From positions 114,501 to 178,500 of the forward strand of contig JAQGDQ010000420.1 in the NCBI GenBank assembly GCA_030141605.1: a DNA stretch of 64,000 nt, in the 5' to 3' direction. Positions within the stretch are counted from its first letter, which is position 1. Each line of letters starts with the position of its first letter. A program made the translations under genes and the position numbers. The notes beneath the pieces were generated by a model. The model did not search any database. It saw nothing but the letters and a program-made list of their open reading frames with translations, and was not told where the DNA came from. The DNA is from Tubiluchus corallicola (Eukaryota; Priapulida; Priapulimorpha; Priapulimorphida; Tubiluchidae). Shown one piece after another: positions 26,350-41,300 of the stretch.

Positions 26350-29300
26350 ATGTCCGTTTTTAAATTGTTTGACATGTTGTATACGTTTGTAGACGATAAT
26401 TGGCCTCTGTTACTAGCACTTCTGCTGATAGCAGTGTTTATTGGTTTACTTGCGTTACTTATGTATGATACCGAACCTGCAAGAACTCCATTTCGCGTTG
26501 GTTCTGTGCGTCCTCCGAAACCACTTGTCATTGATCAGAATGAAAGAGACAAGGTGATAAAACAAGGTAATCATTGTTTGACCAGCAAGTGACACTTATA
26601 AGGTGTAGATTTAATTAATTTACTAAAATGGGAAGAGAGAGATTGAAAAATTATTAAAGAGTGCTTGTTATGTACAGATGCTATACATTTTTTTGTGTGA
26701 TAACAATTATTGATAGTTTACTTTAATCAGATTGTTCCGCTAATAAAGTTAGACGTTTTCGAATATCCAGCAATAACAGTTTGTAAGTATGGTTGTGGGT
26801 CAGTCACAATCTCCTTCATAGAAAATAGGGTATGCTGCATTTGAGCTGCTCTTGCAATGTAAATGCTAAATGATCATGCTGCTGTATTAGCATAGTCAGT
26901 ACCGTTGACTAAGTAGGTCCGCTGTGCAGCGAACACATACCGCTGGTTTATGATAATCACTGGCAATCTGTGAAAGAAATGGGCCTAATCAGTGTCTATC
27001 GCTTTGTCTGTTCTTTTGGTAAAATGATATCCGCTTACTTGCCAGAAACGTTTGAATTTGTCATTAAAACTAACTGAGCTACAGTATGGACATAATTTTA
27101 ATGCTTCTTAATTTATGACCGTATTATATCATAAAATGACGTTTAGTGATATCATCTGGTATGGTCAAGGAAGAATGATAGTTTTCATAGTATTTAACAG
27201 TTTTCAGTCAGTATTGATAAACAGCAAATTTAATCGACTGTTAACATTATCTTACATGATGCTTGTTATATTTTTTTGAACAAATTCACTGTGATTTAGT
27301 AAATTAATAGTTTTAGCAGTCTAACACAAGCTTGGACAATTTGTATTGAACAATGATTTATTCCTTATTCCAAAATTCAATTGTCACTGTTTTTACATAA
27401 AAATTAATAAAGTCTTAATATATTGGTGATGGATTGTGATAAGTTACTGATTAGATGCACTTTGTATGTCAAAAACTGTCAGTGTGCTATTGGTCCAAAG
27501 TTCAGTGATTGCAAATAGTGTAGTTCTACTACTGACCAGCTGTAGAACTTGTTGACATGTACTCTGTGCATGATTTAATATTGACAGCTTGATTGCTTTA
27601 TCATTTCATCTCCAATTTGAATTGAGTAGGTCTTGTGGACATCATTAACATTGTAGCCTATTATACATAATTTATTATATATTCTAATTAATATATATCG
27701 AATATGTTATAATTTTGCCAACATAATATACATTCATACCTCTGTTTTCGACCATAATTCGTTCCTAAGAAGTGTTTGAAAACCGATTTGGTTGAGAACT
27801 GAATCATTTATTCCCATAAGAAATATTGTAAAAGCAAATAATCCATTCTCAATTACCAAATGAACTGTAAAGTATTACTAAAACGAAATATAATAATGCA
27901 AAAATGTTTATTCAAACAGATGATATGATACAATTGATAAGAAAAACAATAGAATTACTTAGAAAGAAAAACATATTTGTTCCTGCATGAAAAAGCGGAA
28001 AAAAAATAAGCATAGAAAGCACTTAGCGACGTTAGGCGATTCAAATGTTGTGCGTGACTACTCTCGGGCGCGGTCGGTTATGCTCGGCTCGCCACGCATG
28101 TGTTCATCACGTGTTTGTCGAATACCGAAATTCTTGTCGAGAACGGAGACAATTTAGCATCCAGTATCCAGCATTCAATGTTCAGTACGCATTATCCAAT
28201 ATTTTCTGTCGAAAACCGATTTGTACGAGTACGGAGATGTTCGAAAACGGAGGTATCACTGTATGATGAGAAATTGTATATTTCAGGAAATGCAACTTTT
28301 GACTGCAGATAGTTTCTGATATAAGAGTTTCATGATAGCTATGCATTATGTGGACTATGTTTCCTCTTACAGTAGTTGCTTTCTTAAACTTTAGAAATGA
28401 GCCTGTAGCATTACAGTAGTTATGAAGTACTGAAAATCAAATGTACAGACTGTACTTAATACAGCTATAATTAATAAAAAAGTCATATGTGTAAGTTGTA
28501 CATCTGATCAAGTGTAGCTGACGCATTGTAATACAGGTACTCAATGTTGATCATTTGGACATGATTAGAACTAGTTCTTAAAACTCGGGTAAAAAGCATT
28601 TTTCACATGCTGCAAGCCAGTATCCAGCATCCAGTATGTAATATGCAAAGTCCAGCATCCATAACCCAGCACTTATTATCCAGCATCCAGCATCTAATAT
28701 CTAGTATCCAGTATTCAGTGTTCAGCATCCAATAGTATTCGGTATGTAATATGCTGCACCCAGCATTCAATATCCAGCATCCAGTATCCAATATCTATCA
28801 TCCAGTATGTAATATCCATTATCTGGCATTCACAACCTATGCATTCAGTAGCTAGTGCTCATCCAGTGCCCATCATTTAGCATCCAGCATTCAGTGTTCA
28901 GTATGCATTATCCAACATTTAAAATCTAGTATCCACCATCCAGAATCCAGCATCCGACGTCTAGTATCCAGTATTCAATATTCAGCATCCAATATCCAGA
29001 ATCAAGCATTCAGCATCCAATATCCAGAATCAGACATTCAGTATTCAGCATCCAGTATTTAGTATCCGGTATTCAATATTCAGCTTCCAGTAATCACACA
29101 TTCAGTATGCAGCATCTAGTATCCAGCAGTAACTAGCCAGTGGCTACTTAATATTATCAGATAATAAACAGGGTTGAGGTTAGCTGTGTGGACAAGTAGA
29201 TAATCTTGAAACATGAAAATCAATGTATATAGTAACGTTTGAGACACCTGATATTCTAAATAAACTTTAATAATTCAGTTAGTAATGCACTTTATGATGG

Positions 29301-32300
29301 ACTGGATTTATTACGTTATGAAATAAAATTCATGAAAAAATATATTGCTAAGTGATTTTTAAATGGCCATGTGATTGGAACTGTTGCCTTTATGAAAATA
29401 CATTTAGATCACTTTAAGGTAATTAAAATAAGAGAGTGACTTTATTGCCTAGAGTTTCATTATACTTAATTAAAAAATTTATTCTAGGTTTTAAGAGAGA
29501 TAAGGTACCAGAGCAACTTGATGCGATTGTCATAGGCAGTGGTATAGGCGGTCTGGCGGCCGCGTCGCTCATGGCTCGAGCTGGGAAAAAAGTGCTGGTT
29601 CTAGAACAACACGACCAAGCTGGTGGTTGCTGCCATACATTCATAGAGAAAGGTTTTGAGTTCGACGTAGGTAAGGAAATATTCTGACACAGGTATCCAG
29701 CATTCAATATCCAGCATCCAATAGTATCCGGTATGTAATATGCTGTACCTAGCGTTCAATATCCAGCATCCAATAGTATCCGGTATGTAATATGCTGTAC
29801 CTAGCGTGCAATATCCAGCATCCAGTGTCTAATAACTATTATCCAGTTGATAATGTCCATTATCTGGCATGTTTCTGAAATGTGATGCTACTGATAATTT
29901 GATATAGTATCAAGTTCACCGTATAGCCTACATAATTGATTTGTAATTAAGATTCATGAGACGACTTGCTTCATGTTTTACATAGTTACAGATATACAAA
30001 CTTAACGGCTGGTTTATAGGAATGACCAAGATACTCATCACCTATAATATTTTTGCCAACATCATTCTCTTTGGTGTCTAGAATTTGTGTTCCATATTTA
30101 CAGTCATGCAGTGGCGTCGTATTTTTTGTTTGCATTTACGAGCATTTAATTGAATTTCTAAGCTAATGTGTAATAATTGTCAAATATTATCATTAAAGGC
30201 AATAAAATCTATGTTTTGTATCGGCTGTTGAAATAACCTTTGCTCCAAAGAAATTCATGACTTAGTAGTTAAGCAAACTGAAATATTTTAAATGAGTGTG
30301 ATGAGTAAATAAATTTATTTCGTAATTCTTACAAAAAATAAAATGGCTATTTGTATTTAGGCATTCACTACATTGGAGAAATGCGCTCTGATACAATGCT
30401 TCGAGCTCTCATGGACTCGATCACCGACGGCCAATTAAAATGGTCTGACCTGGACGATAATTATGACACTGTAAGTTGTGGTATCAATACTTGTATTAAA
30501 ACAAAATCACTGCTGGCACAGTTATAATGTTATGCATAAATTTATGTTTGTGCACACAAGTTTATGTACATAAGTATTGAATATATGCTGAGTAATGGAT
30601 AACGTTAACGTAACCCAAACTATTTTCCTGCTTGTGCTAAGCTTCTTTTTACACTTATTTCATTCATATGTTGTTTTGCTATTTCATTCTTGTGTTATTT
30701 TTTGTATTATTTCTTGTTTTTTGCTACATTGGCTCTTATGGAAAGTGTGTGTGTGCACATGCAATTTTTTCTTCATTTTTTTCTGATTGTTTTTGCTACT
30801 AAATTTGCACACCGGCTGCATAGTAGTGCCTGAGTCCGTACCAAATCCAGTTCTGAGTCCGTACGTGGTCTATACCTGTTGGAAATGCCAGGCTATTCAA
30901 TTCAATTCCAAATTTTTATTTGTCTCTCTCAGTGGGTTACAAAGGGTTCGAAATTATAGTTAGTAAATTATATTAACAAAATAGAGACGGGTTGGCGAAA
31001 GACCAGTGGTCATCGAACAGCCACCTCTGTATAAATATGTTATTTTTAGATACCACAGCTCTTTTAAATTTAATAATACGAATATGTTATGTCTATTATT
31101 TGTGCTACCATGTGTTGTGGATTTAATATTGCCTGACGAGCCAATAACTAAGTTTGCGCAAATGAGATTAACCAGTTTACAGATATTTTGAAGTTTATGG
31201 TGAGCAAAATCAACAAAGTAAAGCAACTTAATATAATTGTTAGAAACACAGTTGCAGGCTAGACTTGATTTGGTCTCGGCACACACTAGATTTGCCCCTA
31301 TAAATCAAAAGTGAATAAACTGATTCAATAGTTTGAGAAAATATCGAGTTTCTTAGAGAAACGTAGAATGACTTACATTTTTACCCTTTTCCAGGTTGCT
31401 TTAGGACCGCCGGGAAAATCTCGTTTCTTCCCTTTGAGGAACGGTCCAAAAGATGCCTACCGGAATTCTCTGCTTGAGAGTTTTCCAGATGAGAAAGCAG
31501 CCATAGAAAAGTGGATGGATTTACTAAAGGTATTAGTTTTGGTAGTTGCAGTGAACATATGGTGCTTTTGCTAGTGATGACAGTGGCTTTGGTAACAGCA
31601 GCAGCAGGGCAGCAGTTCAGTATAGCGGCAGCAGCAACAATGACAACAACACCGGGTACAGCAAAGCAAGAAAAAAGTGGCAAAAACGACATCAACAACA
31701 CATTGCATAGTGACATACTTAAGAAGCTATTGCACATCGAATCGGAAGCAGTTTTATTCCATTATGTACATTAAAAGTTTTTATTTCCTGTTTGTTTTAT
31801 CATATAGGCTAAAGCCACAGATTAGCATTAGTTCAATGAATGAAACAGCACGCATATTTGGATCACTAACTTGTCATGGCTTAACCCTTTCTCTATGTAG
31901 TTCCTTTTTAACTGGACCACATTGACTTTTGCACATTTGACAATAACTTTTTGTGGTGTGCTACCAAAATAGAATGTTGTAAATAACCAAATAGTTGTTC
32001 GCTATTGAGTAATAATATTAAATACTTGTTTTATTTCTACTCATACGATCACATATACATGCACTCATGTGCACACACACACACACACGTGCAGGTCCTC
32101 ATAAATAAGCATGTATACTTGTATTTAGAAACCAGTTTTCACAAAAGATATAGTACTAATCCATAATATGCAATCATTTTATAAGAATGCAGACCAGTCA
32201 GCTAAACATATTGCATATTATATATTGCATTAAAGTGGTTTCTAAATATAGGTATACATGCTTATTTATGGTATTTATGAGGATATGCACGTGCGTGTGT

Positions 32301-35300
32301 GTGTGTTTGTGTGTGTATGTGTGTGTGTGTGTGTGCGCGCGCATGAGTGCATGTATATGTTATCGTAGAATATGTATATGAATAGAAATCATCAACGATC
32401 TACAAGTGATTATGCATGGTAACATACCATGCAGTAGAGTATTGTGGAATGCACCTGACTTCAGACACTGATTGGCTGGCTAGCATTGTTGCAAAGCAAC
32501 CCCAATCCCACGGCTCTTAAACTTTTCTACAATGTTTTGCTGGGCCGTAGCAGTGAAATAAACAGACGTAGGTGACTGTGCTTGGTGCTGAGCTTGGACG
32601 GCAGTCTACCGCCTTCCGTCCCTTGCATGAAAAGCAGGCAGCAGTGTGCCACCTTCCCTAGTGAAAGGGTTAATGCAATCAATATCTAAGAGTACATAGT
32701 ATTCGCCGAACATTTTTATTTTTACTGACATGAGCAATTATTCTGCTTTGCAGATTTGCCGTAAGAGCTTTGCCGGTGGGATGATATTGAAATTTTTGCC
32801 TAAATACTTAGCAAGAATATTTATGGGATTGGGAATTATGAACTGGTTCACCAGTTACTTTAAATATGCTAATAAATCACTGGGCGAAGTGCTGAATGAA
32901 GTGACCGATAATAAAGACCTTCAGGCAGTTCTTGCTTACTGTTTTGGAGATTATGGTGAGTTTACTTGCGTATATTTTTATTCAAAACCTCCTAGCTGTT
33001 TCTGCTACCGTGACTACAGGGTGAATTCATCAGGTTCCCACGGTCAGGGAAAATGCTTGAAAACACAGACTATCCTGGTAAGTCATGGAAAAGTCAGGGA
33101 AAATGATGAAAATGGGGCGAAAAGTAAAGGAAATTGGAAAGGGTTGCAAAAATAATCACCGTGAGCCGATATTTTTCCAAGCATATTTTTGTTTGTTCAA
33201 TATATTTGTTCATATAAAATTTTGCTATGGCAGGCTCCCAGTTTCGATTTCTGTTCCAAACATAATGATTGGCTGACGCATTATATATTAGTATATGTAT
33301 GAATGTCCATACACAAAAATGTATGAATTTGTATACTGGTAATACAATTTCTGCTTATCTTGGTCATGGAAAATCAATATTTGGTCAAGGAAAAGTCAGG
33401 GCAATTTATTTTAAAATTATGTAGGAACCCTGCTTCCTTATTTGTCATGTATGGAGGTGACTGGTCAAAAGTCTGTGTCTAAAAATGAAATAAGTGGGAC
33501 AGTTGAATATCGTGTAATCGTGATTATATATTTTTTCTGCTGCTATTTATTTGTTTGCAAAGAAGCCGCATCTTTTGGTTGGTAAAGTCATTTCCTTGCA
33601 GCCATACGAACACGCACAACTGTTTTTATTTTATCGACCCACTCATAATTCACTTGGCAAAATTTTTGCAATTTTATTAGTCCGAAATGTACCATTTGCT
33701 AGTCGCTCCGTAAGAGCAGGTCTTACTTTTGTTTTAATTTTTCAAGCAAATTTAAGAGATGTGAATAGTCATGTGGTTACTGTGTGTGCTCACTAATCAA
33801 AGTTATGCAATGCCATGTCTGGTCATCAAATGGACGCGTGGCCACCTTGTTCTGTACTTCTAGACAGTTGTATTACCTCACTCACTGCCTCATTATAGAG
33901 AATTACCCTTGATAATAAGACAGGTTCTGGTCCTGCCACCATCAGTACATTAGGTAAACATTGTTGGTGAGTGCTAATCCCAGCTTGCAGTGTCCCAATC
34001 TGTAAGAAAAAAATTCCTACTGTTTATTACTGCTTGTTTCTTTGTAATATTTTTCAGCAAAATGCCAAAAATTTTAATCCTTTCTTATTGTTTAGGATCC
34101 ATGCCATCCGAGGTTAGTTTCATCTTGCACACGGGTCTAATCAACCATTTTCTTTACGGTGCCTCCTATCCGAGAGGCGGAGCTAGCGAAATCGCATTCC
34201 ACATCATCCCAAGCATAGAGCGCGCTGGTGGCAAGGTGATGGTTCGAGCTCCCGTGTCTCAGATATTGATCAAAAATGGCAAAGCAGTGGGTGAGTAATG
34301 TGTTAATGTGGTTGTTGTTTGCATTATTATTTATTGTTTACTCTATGCAGCAGTGGTTCTCAACCAGTGAGCTATGGCATACTCTCCAAATGGACCGTGT
34401 AGCGTGCTGAGAGAATCATTTTTTCGTATACCTGTCTTGTGAATTAAGTGAAGATTTTGTCAAAAAGTGGAACGTGATTTGTACAAAGAACTATTAAAGT
34501 TTTCTAACAAAAACACCATTTCTGTAAAATTTTTGTTCCTTTATATTTTATCTTTTACCAAAAGTCATGCACGTAGATTTTTGGCCAAGGCAGACTGCAG
34601 TTTGAAATGGGGACAGAGCATTTTATTCAGAAAGGCAACTGGGCTGTGGACCCAAAAAGCTTGGAAACCACTGCCATACAGTAGTACCACGTTACTTGTT
34701 TATTGTATTTATTTTTGTCCAGCATAACGATAGAGCAGAAACTCGTTTTCACCTGTATTTTTACAATATTTACACACAAGTTTGCATGAAGCCCATCAAA
34801 ATTTTGCGTTTTTTTCTTCTTATAGAGACATGGCTTAATTTGTATTTGATCTTTATTTCCTTTGAGAATCCGACAATTTTTCTGAGACACATTATTTTAA
34901 AACACAAGAAAACACTCTTCATAAATAAAGCTTAAAAATAGTTTTTAAATTTTATATCACTTACATGTTGTCTTATTGCACACAGGCCTTGCGTAAGCAA
35001 AAGACTGGATAAAATTTGTAAATTTAAACTCCTGCGATGACCGTTAGATGCAGCAAGTTTAACAGTAAGTCCATTGAAACAAACTTAGATAACATTTTGC
35101 AGAATTTTGAAAAATAAACAGTAAGTAAGTAAGTAAGTAAAAAAATTTATTTGTCTCTGAATGTTACAAAATAAAGATAAACAAAAGCTAAAAACTAAAA
35201 TAAAGACGGAAAAGAGACGGGGTGTCGAAAAGACCAAGGGTCACCAAGTCAACCACCCCTATCCAAACTGAAGAAAATTAAGTGACCTGTCAAGTAAGGT

Positions 35301-38300
35301 ATGTACAAATAAAAATAATCAGCAACTAAACAAAATAAAAAAAATAAATAAATAAGTCAACAAGTTCAAATGAGTTTAGATTTAGAAACAGTAAATAAAT
35401 TTGGCAATGAGAAGAGACGAAATTCAAATTAGCAAACAAAACGGAAAATTTAAACTCATCAAAAACAAAACTAATAATTACATATAAATCAAGAACTCAA
35501 ACCAACATAAGAAGCGAAAAAATGAAGCAATGTCAAGCCATGAGTTAATCATCACCAGGTCAAGTACCTCTATCCAGATTTAAAGGAAATTATATAACCA
35601 GACAAGGAAAATTATAATAATCTAACAGAATATTGGTAGCTCACTCTTCACTAATTAAGCAAAAGTTTAATACCAGTTGTACCTTTTCCCTCATTTACGA
35701 CTTTCAACAAAGGTAGTACAAAGGTGTAGCTGTGTTGCATTACATATGTGTAGCTAGGTTAACTGGCAATAATAATAACAATAACATTAATTTTTTGAAT
35801 ATTTTAAAGGCATTTTACGTGATGATCAACTACATCTTACAAGTAAAGGGTCATCAAAATTACAAAAAAGTTAATTCGTAAGATATATAAGGCCATGGCA
35901 CATTGATTGATTAAAAGTGCATTGCACATGACAAAAAAGGGAAAATAATAAAAACACGGATAATTTAGTAAAATAATAAAAGCTATGCCATAAAACATAC
36001 ACCATCGTAAAAAATGCAGGATTAGCTCAACCACAGAAGGCTTCATTAAAATAATAGTGCTTCATCGTAAATTACTGCATCTCACTTACTAACTGTGAAT
36101 ATTTTCAGGCGTGAAGGTGAAGAAGACGAGCGGACATATTGACATCTTCGCGCCTCTTGTCATCTCAGATGCGGGCGTCTTCAACACATTCCAAAGACTT
36201 TTACCTGTTGAGATCGCAAGCAAAACCAGTACGTTTATTTTTTCACTTGTTACATCTAATTTTACTATAAAAAATAAACGTCGTACAGACCAACATAGAT
36301 TAAAACTCGCGGAAGATATTACCAGAGTAGTAACATATCGTCACATACATGTGATTTGGAATGATACAGTAAAAATTTTGCTGTGAGCTTGCAGTTCATA
36401 TAATCACAAACATTAACAATGATGAGCCATCAACTTCCTCCATTTTTCGTACTTAGAAAATTACGTATTACGACGTACTTAGAAAATTATGTATTTTGAC
36501 GTACTTAGAAAATTACGTACTATGACATACTTAGAAAATTACGTACTGTGACGTACTTAGAAAATTACGTACTGTGACGTACTTAGAAAATTACGTACTA
36601 TGACGTACTTAGAAAATTACGTACTGTGACATACTTAAAAAATTACGTACTGTGACGTACTTAGAAAATTACGTACTATGACGTACTTAGAAAATTACGT
36701 ACTATGACGTACTTAGAAAATTACGTACTGTGACATACTTAGAAAATTACTTACTATGACTTACTTAGAAAATCACATACTATGATGTACTTAGAAAATT
36801 ACGTACTATGACGTACTTAGAAAATTACGTACTATGACATACTTAGAAAATTACGTACTATGATGTACTTAGAAAATTACGTACTATGACGTACTTAAAA
36901 AATTACATACTATGACATACTTAGAAAATCACGTACTATGACATACTTAGAAAATTACATACTATGATGTACTTAGAAAATTACATACTATGACGTACTT
37001 AGAAAATTACGTATTATGACGTACTTAGAAAATTACGTACTATGACGTACTTAGAAAATTACGTACTATGACGTACTTAGAAAATTATGTAGTATGACGT
37101 TCTTAGAAAATTACATAAGAGAAGACAAGGATGGTAACATCATTGAGATAAATAGGCTGTCTAAGGTGTTACTTTAAGCACATTATTGATACAGGTTAAA
37201 TTTTTTTTCACTTTGTAAAACGAAGACTTGAATTTTAGAATGTAATACGTTTGATGGTATGCAAGCCTCAGATACGAGTTAATTCAGAATATGGTGCTTT
37301 GAGAAAAGAAATTGACTAAAGGAGGCCAGCAGTTTCAGTCACCGTACTAATTTTTGTTATTTACTTCATCAATCCTATAAACACACACAAGCAATATTAA
37401 ATTACAAGCCTGAAAAATTTTGACCTCTGTTGAAACATGAACTTAATAGTAATATCTTCAGTTTTTTGCTGGATTATTTCAGCTGTGCGTGAAAAATTTT
37501 GACCTCTGTTGAGACATGAACTTAATAGTAATACCTTCAGCTTTTTGCTGGTTTATTTCACCTGTGCTATCCATTACACCATTGAGGCATTCGCCTTTTC
37601 AAGTGAAGTTGTGTTGAGACGCACAGTTACAAGGCAGGCTAAAAATCTTGCAAGTTCAAGCGGCAACTCAAGTGCGTTATCTTTAATCAATACTGTTCAA
37701 ACTGTTTTGATTTATGCAGGTATTTATCCTTTAATTAAACGGAAGAAAGTGAAAAGCGGAGTTGGTGCCATGTCATTGTTTGTGGGTCTGCGAGGAACAA
37801 AGGAAGAACTGGGTTTAAAAGCCAACAACATTTGGGCATTTACTAGTAAGATATAAATAAAACATTTGTTTTTTATCATAATATAATGTTTGTCAAGACT
37901 CGTATATAAGCCTTACTTTGTTCATTACTTACTCATGCGTAAGTCTTATTTGTTTCATTATTTCATAATCGAATTTCATTTATTTATTATGTAAACAAGT
38001 GAATATATAAGAATTCCGTCAGTTTTAAGCAGATATCGAAGATGAGGTTGACTCAGTAGAGCTGACTTTCTATAATGCACCAGCAATGACTCAAAATGAG
38101 TGGGAAAACCCGAGAAGCAGAACCGACATTCCGTCTACAAAATCTGCTCCAACCAGTGTTTTGATTCAAAACAAATTTAAGCTTTTGTAACTCAAAATCT
38201 CTTTGCATATGCATCAAATTCCATTTTCCTGTACCAGAGAGCATGTAGCTAATTAACTCAGGTCTGTTAATCTTGCTAATCATAGTTAAACATTCTCTTT

Positions 38301-41300
38301 TCATATCCTCAAACTATTTTAGACTAACTTTGGTAGTTATACGATTATGTTGTTTTTTAAATTACCTTATGTGATTCAATAAATTTTTTTGTAATAATAT
38401 AATTTTTTTTAATTTTTACTACTGTTCATTTGGTTGTGTGAAACACTGTAAATAGAAATGGTAGTCATTGAAATGATTTTCATTATTCTACAGGTTTTAG
38501 TGAGATTGTTTGATCCTCTGCATTTGAAATGACAAAGTTTTGCCTCTAGTGAAACTTGGGTCGTTGTCTAATCTTTATACCTAATGACTGATTTTAGCAT
38601 TTTTCAGAATGATAGTTTGTTTGTGTATGAGAATGAAATCTATGAGATTGCTCTGTCTATTCTTTGCACTTTCCGTTTTCTCCCATTCTGTGTGCTAATT
38701 CTCAGGGTTTGTTGTTTTTTTCAGGCAATGATATAGATAACATAAGCAAAGACTATCTAAACTTGACCGGAGAACAAGTTGTAGACGCTGAAGTACCGTT
38801 GCTGTTCATATCGTTTCCTTCTGCCAGAGATGCTACATATGAACAACGTTTTCCAGGTAAAAACATTGTGAAAAAGGTACAACGGGATAAATTTAGAAGT
38901 AGATGAAGATAAATAAACCAATTCGAGTAGAACTGTTTTTGTATCTCAGTTCTGTATTTATGTAAGGGGTGTTTTCGATGGTGGCGAGTACTATGTCTAT
39001 GACAGTGGTTCCCAACCGGGGGGTACGCAACAGCAATGCCAGGGGTACGCAGAAGGTGTGTCAGATCGACACATTTTTTTCTTTCTGTAGCCGGTGAAAA
39101 GGGTAAAATACACCAAGTTGTTGCATCGCGATATAGATGAAGTTCAAGACCACGTCACTAGAGAAGTTCTGGACACAGCTAGGTGCAGACTTCAATGGAC
39201 TGAAAATTGCGGCTTTCGAGCTGTTGGTTCCATTTGTGACAACATACAAATGTGAACTAGGCTTCAGTGCAATGCTACATTTGAAGACGTAGGCAAGAAA
39301 CCGTTTGGATTTGAGGAGCGACATGCGAGTCGCAATATCAACAATTAAACCTGATATCAAAAAACTTGTTGATAATCATCAAGAACAGCGTGATCATTAA
39401 TTATGACTGCTGTGAAGATCGCGTTTCCTTGTATTGATGTTTTCATATTTGAGAAAGTTGTTCAAATTGCGTATTTCTTAATAATCAGTGATAAAATTCA
39501 TGTTTTCAAAAAAAGTTAAAATAAAAAAATGTCGATAATATTAATCGTTGTTTTCTGGAAACTGGTTTTTCAAACGATTTGTTGAAAAATATCAGGTGGG
39601 GGTACGCTGAAGATCGCCACATTTAGAAGGGGTACTTGGCAAGGAAAAGGTTGGGAACCACTGATCTATGAGTATACGTATCTGGCAGTAGAGTGTGGAT
39701 TACACTATTAGGATTTTGAATTGATAAGAACAATACCAAACATTGTTATACAGCCCAGCAGAAAGGTTGAGCGTGTGATAAGCTTCTATGCTCGGGGAAT
39801 TTTTCTCACACAACATCTGTCAAATCATGTCAGTGATTAGATTTAGTTTCGATTAAAGAACCAGAAATAAGAAAAAGGATCAAGATGTGTTATTGTGTAT
39901 CGATTTTAGCTGTCTAGTTGGCCGAGTGCATTACATTCAAGTGGTATTTGCTTTTTTGTACATGTAGACAGAGTTGTTGATATTTCTTGTGAAAAAAGAG
40001 AGGTCCACAATTTAGTAGCTATGGGCCAGTTCTGGCTTTATTACGGCTCATTCTGGTAATACTGGCATAAAGGCAAACCTTAATTGGGCCAGTGATGGCA
40101 TGCCACTTCCTAGCCATGCTTTAACAATTATGTTTTTCTTTCAAAGTATTTTTTTATGTTTTTCTTATCAATTATATCATATCTACTGTTTGAATAAACA
40201 TTTTTGCATTATTATATTTCGTTTAAGTAATACTTTAGTGTTCATTTGGTACTTGAGAACGGATTATTTGCTTTTACATTATTTCTTATGAGAATAAATG
40301 ATTCGGTACTCAACCATATCGGTTTTCAAACACCTTTGAGGAACGAATTATGGCGTTAAACAGTGGTACTACTGTAGTTGTCAAAAAACCTACTTGTACT
40401 CCGCCATTACTAAGCAACCATTGTGAACAAGTAATGTCAAGTCTGTGCTTTTCCGAGCAAAATCATTCTAAGTATCTCGGTTGAATAATTTTAAAGATGA
40501 TTTCTCTTAAAGGAGAAGAATTTTAAAGTACGTCGCAAAAAATTTTTGTAAATTTCTTAGCTTTACGCTTACCTGTTTTTAAAGACTTATGTAATTGGAA
40601 AGAGAATTCGTGTCACCGTGTAAAACGTCACTCCATCGTCATCTTAGTGTGCACAAACGATTCACCAAAAACACATTGTTGAGCTTATTGACAATGTACA
40701 GTTGTTTGTACTTTTGTTTAATTAGCAAAGAGTTTTATTTGTGTTAGGAATGCCCTCATTATTTTTCAAACTTTACTCAATGCCATCTAAATTTGTTTCA
40801 AATGACTTATTGTTAAAATGGCCACGGTCGTCACCAGTGTTTAAATTACAAGTTTTATACAGTGTTGCTGCTAATGCAAGCCTCCTATGCAATAAGACAG
40901 CACGTAGGTGATATGAAATTTCAAGACGAATTTTTTAGGATTTATTTATGAAGAGTGTTTTCTTGTACTTTACGAACAATTCCATAATGTAATGAAATTA
41001 GTAACAATGTTAAGGCATGACTAGTGTTTTTAAATGAGAAAACTTCTGAAAATATTGTTATTTTATCTTTAATTACTTGACTTTTTAGGCAAGTCAGTGT
41101 GCACAGTAGTGACTCTTGGTAACTGGAACTGGTTCTATCAGTGGAAAGACAATCGTGTGATGAAGCGAGGTGATGATTATGATGCTATAAAGAAAGCAAT
41201 AGGCCACCACATGTGGGAACAGACACTGAAAATTTTTCCGCAACTAGAAGACAAGGTCTGAAATGCTTTTTTTTATTGACAGTTAGCGTGGTTATTTAAG

